From Peromyscus leucopus (Eukaryota; Chordata; Mammalia; Rodentia; Cricetidae): a DNA stretch of 64,000 bases. The stretch spans positions 81,431,735 to 81,495,734 of the forward strand of contig NC_051066.1 of assembly GCF_004664715.2 (NCBI RefSeq), read 5' to 3'. Under the pieces are notes generated by a model that was not told the DNA's origin, did not search any database, and saw only the letters and a list, made by a program, of their open reading frames with translations. The position numbers were made by a program, and so were the translations under genes. This document shows positions 46,950 to 57,395 of this stretch, piece by piece; position 1 is the stretch's first letter; the number at the start of each line of letters is the position of its first letter.

Positions 46950-47860
46950 AATTTATTTTTAGGGCAGTTTTAGGTCCATACCAAAATTGAGTTGAAGTTA
47001 GACAACTTATCAGTTTGTTCATGTTTTCTGCTCAGACAGTTATGTGTATGAACAAAGGCAGTTTGATTTCTTATTTTCCAGGCTGTACACATGTTATCTC
47101 CTTTTCTTGTCTTCCTGCATTAGTCCGATGTTATAAAACAATGGTAGTTTGAGACATCTTGCTTTGCTCTTGATCTTAACAAAAATGCTTTGAGCATTTC
47201 ATTACTAAGATTGATAGTTGTTGCAGATTTTTGAAGGTTTTTGTTGTTTTTTATTGAGAGGAGGCAGCTGTCCTTGATTTCTGGTTGAATGGGAGATTTT
47301 ATTAAGATGAAGTCTTGGTTTTTGTCAATTGAGTTTATCATTTGTTTGTCAAATGATCATGTGACTTTTCTTCATTAGAATATTGATAGAATAAGTTACA
47401 AGGAACAACTTTTGAATATGGAGCCCACTTTGTATACCTGGTATAATCCTATACCTGGTGTATAATTATTTATACACAGCTGGATTTGATTTACTGAATT
47501 TCTTTGTTAGGAGTTTTTGTTTATGTTCCTGAAAGCTGGTTGTTTTCTTGTAATCTGGTTTTAGCATTGGAGCATTGCTGGGCTCATAAATGAATTAGGA
47601 ATGATTTGCTTTGGAGAGTATTTCCACCCAGAAAAGTAGAGAATTGGTATAATTTATTCCTTAAATATTTGTGTAATTTGTTAGAGAACTAATATGGGCC
47701 AGATTGCTTTCTGTTTTAGAAAAATATTAGACTGTAGGTATGCCTACTTAGGTTATTTATTTCTTCTCCTGTGAGCTTTAGCAGATAGTATTTTTCAAAT
47801 AACTGCTATATTTCCTATAGATTTTCAAGTCTGTGGGCACAATGGTTTTTTAATAATTAA
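46950..47860 (-). mobile_element. Ancient L1, ORF2 fragment, opposite strand
   Basis: Matches the reverse-transcriptase part of old L1 ORF2 on the minus strand. Landmarks on the plus strand: GTTTGTCAAATGATCATGTG at 47345, AGCTGGATTTGATTTACTG at 47479, and GCTGGGCTCATAAATGAATT at 47577. Many stops. Different part of ORF2 from the neighbour at 45880-46880. Confidence 0.65.
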
Positions 47861-48489
47861 GATAATTTGAAACAGCTCATATAACCAGCAACATTAAAAT
47901 AAAAAGGTAATTATGGACTAGTAATATAGTAAGATAAGAGCTAACAATGAGAAGACATGCTCCACACTGGGGGTCTTGACCTTGTTATGTTTCCCATTAC
48001 CACATACTTCTGACATTTTAATTATTTCCTAACAACTTGCCTTAGATGAAACTTTAACACAACAAATTGTATATTTATACACTGTGTATTTAAAAACTGG
48101 TTTTATATCTATATGTACACATACATATAAAACTTTATGGAATAAAGTGTCCATATTTTTCACACCAATTTTCATCCCCTGAGGGCACTATCACTCCCCC
48201 AATGAGAGTAATTCATTCATCAATATGGATGACTCTTTAAAAGAAACATATATTAAGCTCAAAACAAAGACTATTACACAGTATCTTCTTTAGGAGTCAA
48301 ATACGTATGGTAAAGTTAGAGATAAAATCAACATTCTAACAAATACAAAATTCCTTAATTGCTTTTACAAGGTAAATAGAGGAATAGATAAAAATCAAGA
48401 CAGTTTTTATCAACAGTAGTCTCTTGAACTATCTGGCTAGTACAAAAGTGCTTGAAAATATTAATATTATTTAAAACAGACTTATGTAC
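47861..48489. other. AT-rich, possibly more L1
   Basis: AT-rich without landmarks I can place. Confidence 0.35.
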
Positions 48490-48835
48490 CATCTTAGTTA
48501 CTCTTCTATTGCTGTGATATGACCATGACCAAAGCAACTTATAAAAGAGAGCATTTAATTTGGGGCTTGCGTTTTCAGAGAACAACTGTCATGGCAGAGA
48601 GCAGGGTAGCAGGCAAGCAGGCATCTGGAGCAGTGAGTGAGAGCTCACGTCCTGAGACACAGAGAGAGCCAACTGGGAATGCTAAGAGTCTGTTGAAACC
48701 TCGAAGTCCATCCCCAGTGACACACCTCCTCCAACAAGGCTGCACTTCCTCATCCTTACTAAACAGTTCCACCAGCGAGAAACCAGGTAGTCACACATAT
48801 GAGCCTATGGGGCCGTTCTCATCCCAACCACCACA
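48490..48835 (-). mobile_element. ERVL-MaLR LTR (MT type)
   Basis: The plus strand reads ATCTTAGTTACTCTTCTATT, TGACCATGACCAAAGCAAC, CCCAGTGACACACCTCCTCC and ends CAACCACCACA. Same family and orientation as 2917-3268. No clean duplication was found. Confidence 0.75.
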
Positions 48836-50879
48836 TACTGTGTTTGCACTCTTTCGAAAACATGGTATAAAATAATTACAACACAATATGCCAAGTGACA
48901 GGTGTCTAAGTAGACACAATGGAACACAGGATCAACCCCTTGCAACATTCAGAAAGATCTTTAGAGAGAGGAAGCGCATGGCCACAGCTGTAAAGGGTAT
49001 GTGAGACTTTTCCTATGAACAGAATTTAGATACAAGAAATCTTGGCCTCCAGAAACCTTAGAATATTCAAGTTGGGGAGATGTGAGCTACTAATGCCCGA
49101 TAAAGGCAGAAATATTAAGATGACAGCAGGACGCTTCTTTATAACAGTTGCTTTCACGCCTAGAAGTAGAATACAGTGTTAGTCTGAACCTTTCTCATAA
49201 ATAAAGTTTCCAGCTCCACTTCAGCGCTTCCAGTTCTAACTCTTGGCTACACGAGCTCCGAGCCACTCTGCCATCCACATCTGCTCAGCCTTCTTCCCAC
49301 GTGCCCTCACAAAATTGTTCCTTCTCAAAGTTCAAGATTTTTAATCCTTTTGGGCAAGGCTTCACTAATTAAAACCCAAACAATCTGAAAAGTAAATGAG
49401 TATTTGGGGGCCCTGGGCACCGTTCCATGGCTCCTGATCCATTATTGTCATCTGTTAACACTCCAAGCCTTCTTTGTTTAAGGCTGAGCCTCCATAAATG
49501 CCCCCTTTCTCACTTGGAGACTCCTCCCGTCTCTTGGCTCCGGTTTGGCTTAGCACAACCCCACCTAAAGGAAGCATTTCTTTCTCTGGTCACATGCTTT
49601 CTCTTTGTAAAGACTTGGCACACATGCCCGGCACTCAGCTCTGCTGCCACTTGTCGTCACTTCGTGAGTATACTTTCTAAGGCTACAGATGCAAAGTGCA
49701 TGCTAAGTGCAAAGAGCAAACTGCAAACTCTTCAGGACAGAAAGCGGGACTTGGAACTCTTGATGGACTGACTGCCTGAGCATATTTTGAAGACGTCTTA
49801 GTTTAGTTCACCTTTGTCTTCCCTACCCCCACCCCTCAGCAAATTGTTAGAGAAAGTAGGAAGCCGCCTGTGTCGATAAGGGGTAAAAAGGAAGTCTTTG
49901 GGCACTCCTTTTGTGGATTACTAACAAAAGGTGTCGAAAATGGGGAGAAATGACAGGGACCAGGGATGGGGGATGTCCTGACCTCTGCAGGGTTTAAATG
50001 CCTTGATTAAGCCTTCTCATTTCCTGTGTGACAAGCCTTAACTTTTTACCTTTGATAGGCACCATTTTCATTTAAAGACTTCCCATTGTGCTAAGTGAAA
50101 AGTAATTGCAAGGACATGCTTAGCAAATCAATAAGGAAAAAAAGGAGAGGGGTGTCCATTATGTGTATCTTCCTTTCCTTAAAAAGTCCAAGTAGCATGT
50201 ATTATATAGACGAACAAAGTTTAAAAATGTGCAAAGTTTTATCTTTTCTCTGCCCTGTTCAGACAAAAATCAAAGCCCGCCTGAGGGCTTGACCATTTTG
50301 TCTATTTATATGTAAGTATTGGTTGTATCTTTGAAAACAATTGATAGACAGACCTCTACATAACAACACACTTTCTTCCCTTACCTCTAAAAATAAAAAA
50401 AAAATAAAAATTTTAAAAAATCCCGTCCTGTTCACTTTGGTGCCAAACCAGCTTTTGGTGTTAGTATCCTCTGTCTCTGTGGAAAGCAGCCAGTGTCTCC
50501 TGACACACCCCCTCTCTGGCTATACTAATGACCCATCAGCTCCAGACCTTTAGTTAAATTCAGGCTATCATCTATCTGAGTTGGCCTGGAGTGATGGGCT
50601 TCAGTCACTTGTATATCCTATTTGAATTTTAAAAATAAACAGAGTAGCATCCAGAGATCAACTGAAATTGGCTCACCTTTTTAATTGTTGTCCTTTCAAG
50701 GCCTCATCTCTCAGGCCAGTGGACCAACCTGCAGGAAGCGATCTCATCCTTGATCCTCTCTCTGGGTGACCCTGGGAGTTCCCAAGGGGCTCATGTTCTT
50801 GACAGTGCTCGCTCTACTCCCTTTCTGTGCACCTCCGCTTTCATGCCCTCTCCATGCCCACAGTGGGTTTTTCTTTTAG
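48836..50879. other. Unique sequence, no gene seen
   Basis: About 2 kb. An A-rich stretch lies at 50387-50419. The 114-codon frame at 49427-49771 has no recognisable domain. Confidence 0.45.
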
Positions 50880-51019
50880 GATCACACAGAGGTTAAAAGC
50901 ACAGAGTCTGGGTCACTTAGAGCTGAGTAGCTCTGGACAATTGCTCATTCGCTTTATGTTAGTTTCTTTGTCTATACAAGCACGCTAAAAAGGATACTTC
51001 CCCTACTGGCTGCTGATAG
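50880..51019 (+). mobile_element. MIR SINE, left part
   Basis: MIR layout: GAGGTTAAAAGCACAGAGTC, CTCTGGACAATTGCTCATTC, TTAGTTTCTTTGTCTATAC, then a diverged 3' part cut off at ATAG. It continues beyond the ERV at 56246. Confidence 0.7.
51016..51019. repeat. ERV target duplication, left (ATAG)
   Basis: ATAG here and at 56242-56245 flank the two LTR ends. Four bases is the usual size for gammaretrovirus-type integration. Confidence 0.9.
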
Positions 51020-51580
51020 TGTTGTGCCCAGATCGTGACCCCCAGAGAGACCACCAAAGACGAGCATGCCGGAATGCAAAAGCAAGGTTTAATTCTGGAT
51101 ATTCAAAAGCAATACAAGCCTAGGCAGGGACTTCGTCCAATACATCCAACGCAGTGGAGGCTGGAGGAAGCGCCCACCTGTCTGCAAGCTCAGTTTTTAA
51201 AGGGAAAAGTCACAAGGTTACATCATTTAGGGGTGCTAGAACAGGTACAATTCTGATTGGCTCGCTTCTAGGGACTTCTAGAAATTACTTCTAAGGGAGT
51301 GGTTGCCCGCCACCATTTCTCATTGGCTGCCCTCAGGTGGGGCATTTTTATGGTCAGTTACCCTGGAAACCAGGGAGAGGACATTCCATAGTCTGGCAGG
51401 CATTACCTCGTGACTATCTTGTGGCTCTGTACTTTTACACTTCCTGGTTTCTGGAATCTGAACTGACTGGTCTCAGTAACTTCTGGCCTGTTCCAGTAAC
51501 TTATGGCCTGTAGCTAAAAGGAGCAGTCTTAGGCCTTTAGTTTTGGGGTGAGAGCATTTTGGTCTTATTTTGGTTCCACA
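51020..51580 (-). mobile_element. Young ERV 3' LTR
   Basis: 561 bp, TG...CA on the plus strand (TGTTGTGCCC to GGTTCCACA). Identical to the other LTR except for one G missing in the run near 51339. The 73-codon frame at 51035 is duplicated in the other LTR and is not a gene. Confidence 0.95.
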
Positions 51581-51593
51581 TTTCCCCCTTCTC
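51581..51593 (-). other. Polypurine tract of young ERV
   Basis: On the minus strand GAGAAGGGGGAAA lies directly before the 3' LTR, where plus-strand priming takes place. Confidence 0.85.
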
Positions 51594-52944
51594 ATGTGCC
51601 TAATGGAACCCAATCATGGGTTTTGGACAGTTAGCTCCTAAGTATCCCTCTCTAATAATGGCCATGTATAGTTAGCCATCTTGTCTCTATGCCAGGGAGT
51701 TTTCTTTTGACCCAGCATTTCAGCCTTTCCTGAACAGGGAATATGGGTGATGTATTCTCTTCTGGAACTGCTTCGAGCTGGCATTGGGGCACCGATGTCA
51801 GGGGGCCCCAAAAGGCTGAAAAGCTAGTCAAAGACTGGGCAAGGGGGCATTTGTCAGAAGCATGTAGCTGCCTGACCCCATAGGGACAGACAGGGAAGAA
51901 CCATGTTAGCTGGGCTGGTCCACGTCAGCTTTTAGCAAGTTTGGAGCTCACAGTCATCTGGAGCAGTGGAGTCAGCAACTGAAACCTGGAGGTGACTGCC
52001 AGCCAAATGGAAATCTGTTGAGACAAATTTAAACTAGGGACAGAAGTTAAAATTTATGAACTTATTTGGAACCCTTAGGTCCATACCCTTAGTAATGGGA
52101 AAAGTAGTCCCAAGACCAGGAGAGAGGAAAAATACCATCTTTAGGAATACTTATCTGGGGTCCTTTTGACCTCTGCGAAGTGGGTCTAGGTTTTTATGGC
52201 TCTTTTGATCCTTTGAGGCCTACTTACAAAATGACATAGAAGTTTTAGATACATTAGTATTACCAATCTGTACTGAAATCCATATTGTAGACAAAGCAGA
52301 TAATGGGTATCTTATAAAACAGCAGAAGTGGACTCATACCTTTGAGTCCCAACAAGTTACATTTAAATATGACATCTAAAACAAATCCAAAATATTGAGC
52401 TTGTGACTGAACAGTAAGTAGTCATTGCTCTACCAGCTCATCAGGACTCCTAAATGTTAAGCTCTGAACCATAGACCAGAAGAGTAATCTGAAACTTATC
52501 TCATTTTGGACTCATATCTGAACCTTTATGACTTACTTAAACTTTTATATCTTAGAATATTTTCCTAAAAGTGAGCTAACAAGCTAGCTATGGCCTTGCA
52601 TGAGGATCTGGTTGATGCTGCCATGCTGACAAAGTTAGAGCTAGCCTGGCCATCAGTACTGTCAGAGATCTGAGAAGGATAAACTATATCTGAGTGCAGA
52701 CCAAGAAGCTTCCAATCCTATAAATTACAGGGACCAATCCCTACCCAGGTCTTCATAGCGTTGGAGGCACCAATCAGAACAGCATCAATCTTCTTCCGCC
52801 ATCAGGTCCATAAGGCAGAGTATTTTTCCTGTGGAATAGGGACATGGAAGACTGACCTTGATCAGGCAAAAGGGTGCAATCAATTCCAGTGTCCTACTGC
52901 TTGTCCACAGTCTGGGCTGGGTCCTGGCGGCAGGCGTTGTACTG

Positions 52945-52991
52945 GGGCATCTTGCCCTGTGGTCAGCGTTGTCATATTTCAGGCAGAGACA
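52945..52991 (-). pseudogene. gag zinc-knuckle remnant in young ERV
   Basis: In the minus-strand frame 53009-52785, residues 9-21 read as a degenerate CCHC nucleocapsid knuckle: Cys9, Tyr12 in place of the second Cys, His17 and Cys21, with one residue fewer than normal before the last Cys, followed by Pro. The same Tyr change is seen in the elements at 19418 and 22140. The frame ends 53 residues later. It cannot be expected to function as nucleocapsid. Confidence 0.5.
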
Positions 52992-53059
52992 TTGTGGTGC
53001 CTCATACATAATCTTCTTTGGAGACCTTGGGTCACTGCTAGGATCTGGAAGCCTGTCTG

Positions 53060-54162
53060 ATATAGTAAGCTTTTAGATCAACATTTAAATGCCATATTCT
53101 TCAGATCTCTGAAGTATGAGGGCTGTCCAGGTATATCTGAATAGACAAACTTTGTTTCTAATTACTTGTTTCAAGCTCAACCCTAAAAACATATGCAAGA
53201 GACTGAGTAAATGAGTAAACTTACATCAGTACTTACTTACCCTGACTACAATTAAAAAACTTGATTACTTATGACTGATTATTTATGTTCTCTAACAGCC
53301 TACAATAAGTAGCCTAAAAACAATGCTTTTAAGTTGAAGCTCTTCTAGCATCAAATACAGGTTCAGTGAGGAAACCAAAACAAAATATCATTATACAACA
53401 TTCTTAAGCCTGAACGTACCTTGGGTAAGAAGAAACATTTTTTTAAGCCATTGGTTTTTAACTATAAAAACTATTCTTAAAAGACTGAGATCTCTCAAAT
53501 GTCTTCCACCATTGCAACTAGACTCTTTTTGGAACTCTAGTCCTGCCATACATTTGCTAACCTCAGCTGTTTCCTATGATTCCTTTATGTTGCAAAGTTT
53601 GGCTGCCAGAGCAAGGTATATTCCTGTGAATAAAAGCATTGATGTGCAGCTTTAATATTGATCAAATACCTTATTTATTAAACATATGTTGCCATCTATT
53701 TAAATTCTCTAGAAACTTGCTGTTGAACACTTGGTAAAGACATAAGTATTAGGTGTTAACCCGAGTAGATCTTTATAACCTTAGTAAAAAATGGCTACCA
53801 GCCACATGGCTGCCCATGAGGTCACCAGCCAAGATGGAGGGAGCCATGTGGTTGCTGTTTAAAGCTCGTTTTTCTAAACAATAATTACTTGCACACATAC
53901 ACACAGTTGGATCCAAGTTACACACATACATACATACAGTTAAAGCTTGCTTTCATTTTCAAGTCACATACCTGTATACATACACACATAAGCAGTTTGC
54001 AGAATCATTAGCCATTCTTAAGATGAAAACCAACCGGAATCAACTTTTAAATTCAGTATTTGCAGGTATAAGAAACCTTAACAAACAGTTTACATCACAT
54101 CCCCTCTGACCTTCTACAACCTTCCATGTACCCTCAGTCCGTTCCTTTGATCCCTCAGACAT
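53060..54162 (-). other. Non-coding interior of young ERV
   Basis: AT-rich and free of frames. Between 53080 and 53300 it aligns by eye with segments B and C of the mys-like array (TCTCTGAAGTATGAGG against TCTCTGAAGTGTTTT; CCCTGACTACAA against ACATGACTACAA). Confidence 0.5.
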
Positions 54163-54771
54163 TTACTCCAGACAAATTCCGCTTTTTCTTTTTTTTAAAA
54201 CAGAAACTCTTACCAAAATCCTTCTTGTGATTTCCCTCAGTACTCTAGAATATATTGTAAAGTTACAATATTTTAAACAAGAACAGAAATACATGCACAT
54301 ACCATAACAAGAATAACTCGCAATTTGCATCAGCACTGTACCACAGACAAGAAACTGTTGGTGACATTCCATTCTTGGAGCCAGACCTTGATCAGATTTT
54401 AGCCCAGGGCAGGTCTTGGGAGCCCCACCCAACAGCTTGGAAGAGGAGGACGGGGAAAGCGGGGGAAAGCATGCACCATGGAGACAAAAGATTGCTGTTA
54501 ACCTCAGATTTTCAAGAACACGAGAATGACAGACTGAAAGTGACTCCACGCCCTGGCTAGGCCCACAGACCTGTAGGCCACTCCTCAGCTGTGACCCTGG
54601 AAGGGCAGTTAGTTCTCCACCAGCCCCCACACTGAGCTCCTTGAGGCTCCTGCTGGCTCCTGCCAGCTCTGCCCCATGTCCACACAGGAGCCCAGCCAGA
54701 ACCTGCTGGCCGTATCTGGGCCCCGCAGTGCTCACAGCCCGCTCTAGCACAAAGCCATGCCTAGTTCCCAT
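54163..54771 (-). CDS. 202-codon open frame in young ERV, unrecognised
   Basis: The longest open frame in the window. It is on the sense strand of the ERV, between leader and zinc-knuckle remnant, where gag would start. It begins Met-Gly but lacks the Ser/Thr at position 6 usual for N-myristoylation. The protein is rich in Ser, Leu and Gly in the first half and basic near the end, without any capsid motif I can see. Most likely a chance frame in GC-rich leader sequence. Confidence 0.15.
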   Translation of the reverse strand: MGTRHGFVLERAVSTAGPRYGQQVLAGLLCGHGAELAGASRSLKELSVGAGGELTALPGSQLRSGLQVCGPSQGVESLSVCHSRVLENLRLTAIFCLHGACFPPLSPSSSSKLLGGAPKTCPGLKSDQGLAPRMECHQQFLVCGTVLMQIASYSCYGMCMYFCSCLKYCNFTIYSRVLREITRRILVRVSVLKKRKSGICLE

Positions 54772-55150
54772 GCAGCCAAGCCTCTACTCCACAGCTTTTT
54801 GAGCGAACTGGGGCCCGAACCCGCTGCATCTAGGCTCCGTGATGCTCACGGGCCGCCTAGCCCTCTCAGCGGCGCCCTGGGTCCCCAAAGTAGCAGCTGT
54901 GCAGCCGCTGCCTGCACTCATTGCAAGCTTTCTGCTGCCTGCTGCCTGTGCTCTGGTCAGAGAGAGCAAGGAAGCAATGTTAGGTTAGTCTGTGCCAGTT
55001 CAACCACCGAAGGGATCTCCATCCCTTCGGCTGGCAATCCGGCCCACAAGTCCCAATGCATACACAAGCTCAGGCATAAAACACTCACACATGTGGCCAC
55101 AGTTCTCACACATTTAACAAATCACACTGATGAACAAGATAGGCAGGCAA

Positions 55151-55252
55151 AAAGGAAGAACAAGGGCCCTACAGATGGTCCAGGCAGACGAGAGTCCGGA
55201 GAAAGGAAGAACAAGGGCCCTACAGATGGTCCAGGCAGATGAGAGTCCGGAG
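55151..55252. repeat. 51-bp tandem duplication in ERV leader
   Basis: Two adjacent 51-base units, 55151-55201 and 55202-55252, differ at one base (GACGAG versus GATGAG). Confidence 0.95.
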
Positions 55253-55297
55253 AAGGAGCCTCGATAATGCCAAAGACCTACAGATGGGACAGGGACA

Positions 55298-55418
55298 ATC
55301 TCCCGATCCCCAGATGGATCCAAACAGACGGACCCCTCATGGGCATCTCCCGATCCCCAGACGGATCCAAACAGACGGACCCCTCACGGGCATCCTAACA
55401 GACGGACCCCTCTCGGGC
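55298..55418. repeat. 47-bp tandem repeat in ERV leader, 2.6 units
   Basis: Units at 55298-55344 and 55345-55391, plus a shortened unit 55392-55418 that keeps ACAGACGGACCCCTC. Units differ by single bases. Confidence 0.95.
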
Positions 55419-55595
55419 GTCCTATGACGGGGGGATCTGTGAGGACCCCCGCGTCCTGATGAGGGGTTGGAACGTCTTCCAACTCCTCCAGGTCACCTTA
55501 CAGGCGCGTCCGCCAAGGTGAGCCTGTCAGATTCAACCGCCGGCTTCGGATAAGAAAATGAAAGTAAAAGGAAAGCAAAGACAAGAAAATTGAGC

Positions 55596-55606
55596 GCTCT
55601 TACCGA
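55596..55606 (-). promoter_or_regulatory. Candidate splice donor in ERV leader
   Basis: The minus strand reads CGGTAAGAGC about 70 bases after the primer site. MLV also has a GGTAAG donor shortly after its primer site. Use is not demonstrated. Confidence 0.4.
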
Positions 55607-55660
55607 TCGGTGCAGATGAACCTCCGGAGCTCTTAGGGGTCCCGGCGGGGGTCTCTGGGG

Positions 55661-55677
55661 ATCCCGGAGAGCCCCCA
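55661..55677 (-). other. Primer binding site, tRNA-Pro-like
   Basis: The minus strand reads TGGGGGCTCTCCGGGAT, beginning three bases after the 5' LTR. The MLV-type proline site is TGGGGGCTCGTCCGGGAT; the only difference is a missing G. Confidence 0.8.
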
Positions 55678-55679
55678 AA

Positions 55680-56241
55680 TGTTGTGCCCAGATCGTGACC
55701 CCCAGAGAGACCACCAAAGACGAGCATGCCGGAATGCAAAAGCAAGGTTTAATTCTGGATATTCAAAAGCAATACAAGCCTAGGCAGGGACTTCGTCCAA
55801 TACATCCAACGCAGTGGAGGCTGGAGGAAGCGCCCACCTGTCTGCAAGCTCAGTTTTTAAAGGGAAAAGTCACAAGGTTACATCATTTAGGGGTGCTAGA
55901 ACAGGTACAATTCTGATTGGCTCGCTTCTAGGGACTTCTAGAAATTACTTCTAAGGGAGTGGTTGCCCGCCACCATTTCTCATTGGCTGCCCTCAGGTGG
56001 GGGCATTTTTATGGTCAGTTACCCTGGAAACCAGGGAGAGGACATTCCATAGTCTGGCAGGCATTACCTCGTGACTATCTTGTGGCTCTGTACTTTTACA
56101 CTTCCTGGTTTCTGGAATCTGAACTGACTGGTCTCAGTAACTTCTGGCCTGTTCCAGTAACTTATGGCCTGTAGCTAAAAGGAGCAGTCTTAGGCCTTTA
56201 GTTTTGGGGTGAGAGCATTTTGGTCTTATTTTGGTTCCACA
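55680..56241 (-). mobile_element. Young ERV 5' LTR
   Basis: 562 bp, upstream LTR in transcription direction (minus). Contains promoter and polyadenylation signals in the usual order. One extra G relative to the 3' LTR near 55997-56001. Confidence 0.95.
55748..55986 (-). promoter_or_regulatory. Promoter and polyA signal of young ERV 5' LTR
   Basis: On the minus strand, in order: CCAAT boxes at 55982-55986 and 55916-55920, a TTTAAAAA TATA-like box at 55854-55861, and an ATTAAA polyadenylation signal at 55748-55753. Spacing fits a U3-R-U5 layout with the start site near 55825. Confidence 0.6.
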
Positions 56242-56245
56242 ATAG
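56242..56245. repeat. ERV target duplication, right (ATAG)
   Basis: Exact match to 51016-51019. Confidence 0.9.
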
Positions 56246-56275
56246 CATTAAATGAGCACAAAGCTCTTGGAAGGG
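56246..56275 (+). mobile_element. MIR SINE, right part
   Basis: CATTAAATGAGCACAAAGCT continues the MIR broken at 51019, matching the MIR 3' portion ('attaaatgag...aaagc.ctt'). Confidence 0.6.
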
Positions 56276-56379
56276 GAGAAGCTCCCGTCAGCTTTGACAT
56301 TCCCTGCCCCCAGCTGTCCTGAGGGACACAGCCAGCTCATAGGGTGCAGACCAGCAACCCTGCTAGTTCAGACATTTTT

Positions 56380-56520
56380 GCTGGAGGATCATAAACTCAA
56401 GGCCAGTTTACACAATTTAGTGAGACCTTGCCTCAGATGAAAAGTGAGAGGAGGGTTGGGGCTGTACCTCACTGGCAGAGTGTCTCCTAGTGTGCTTGAG
56501 GTCCTAGGTTCAGTTGTCAT
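56380..56520 (+). mobile_element. Composite B1/ID-type SINE, old
   Basis: A B1-like part (GGAGGATCATAAACTCAAGG, GTGAGACCTTGCCTC) is followed by an ID-like part (GGGGCTGTACCTCACTGGCA, GGTCCTAGGTTCAG). Confidence 0.55.
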
Positions 56521-57395
56521 GCTATAAAGGGACACAGCCTTCTGCTACCCTGTAGGAGCCTTTGTAAGGACAAAGGTTTTACTAATCTGGAGCAACAGGA
56601 AGTGAGTCTTCACAGCCTGATGAGGAGCACAGGTCTGCTCTTCTCCTTGGGGCTTTTAAAGTCTTGCCAGGGAACTTGGGCTCCTTTCTTTTAGCCCCTC
56701 CTCACCTCTTGACCCTCCGCTTTCCTTTCTTTAAGCCCCACCCCCAACCCCGCCTTCACTTGTGTTCTCTAGGCTCTTGAGACTCTGGCTATTTTCCTCA
56801 ACAGCGCAACAACGCTCTTCCCAGACTGATAGCTTAGGCTACCTTTCAGAAGCCCAAGATTCTTACACCCTAGGAGGACTGGATAGCTCAGGCTTCCCTT
56901 CAGAAGCATCGATTCTTACACCCTAGGAGGACAGCCCACGTAGAGTAACTTCACAGAAAGAATCCTCCCACTCTGTGACTTGCAAGTGGATGCTTTCTCT
57001 CTCTAGCCTGCTGTTAATAATAATAATAATAGTAAATAAAGCCTGACACAGACAACCTGCACAATATCATCACAAGTTTAGTAATTAAACAGTCTCTTCA
57101 CAGGACTGTCCCTGTCAGTTTCCTTATCTGAGAAAGGAAAAAAGATCAAATAAAAAACAGAATCAAATCAAGTAACCTACATAAAGCCATTAAAATAGTG
57201 CCTAGCTCTTTGTGACGTGCTTAATGGATGGCAGCTGCTGTTCTGGTCACTAATGAATTGACACCCCATCACTGCTGGCTTCTTGCCAACATGACGGACC
57301 CATAGTACTAAAGGGAGAATGTGAGCAAGCGTAGATTTGATCCCAGGTTGGCTGGCTGTTTTAAGGTTCATCTTCCGCTCTTTGGAACCAAGCAC
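56521..57395. other. No feature recognised
   Basis: Unique sequence. A 24-bp (AAT)n lies near 57015. A GATTCTTACACCCTAGGAGG block occurs twice (56859, 56909), a local 50-bp near-duplication. Confidence 0.45.

Larger units (their letters stand above)
51020..56241 (-). mobile_element. Young non-autonomous ERV, ERV1-like
   Basis: A 5.2-kb proviral structure on the minus strand: 5' LTR (55680-56241), primer site, leader with tandem repeats, interior of about 4.1 kb, polypurine tract, 3' LTR (51020-51580). The LTRs differ by one indel as read by eye. The four-base duplication and Pro-like primer site are gammaretrovirus-type traits. I recognise no protease, polymerase or envelope gene. The interior is too short for a full provirus and full of stops, so the element must have been copied with proteins from another virus. 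Confidence 0.9.

Noticed and set aside
51035..51256. Identical 73-codon frames at 51035 and 55695
   Set aside because: They are the same LTR sequence present twice, antisense to the element's transcription.
54757..55242. 161-codon plus-strand frame in the young ERV
   Set aside because: It is antisense to the element and runs through the leader tandem repeats.
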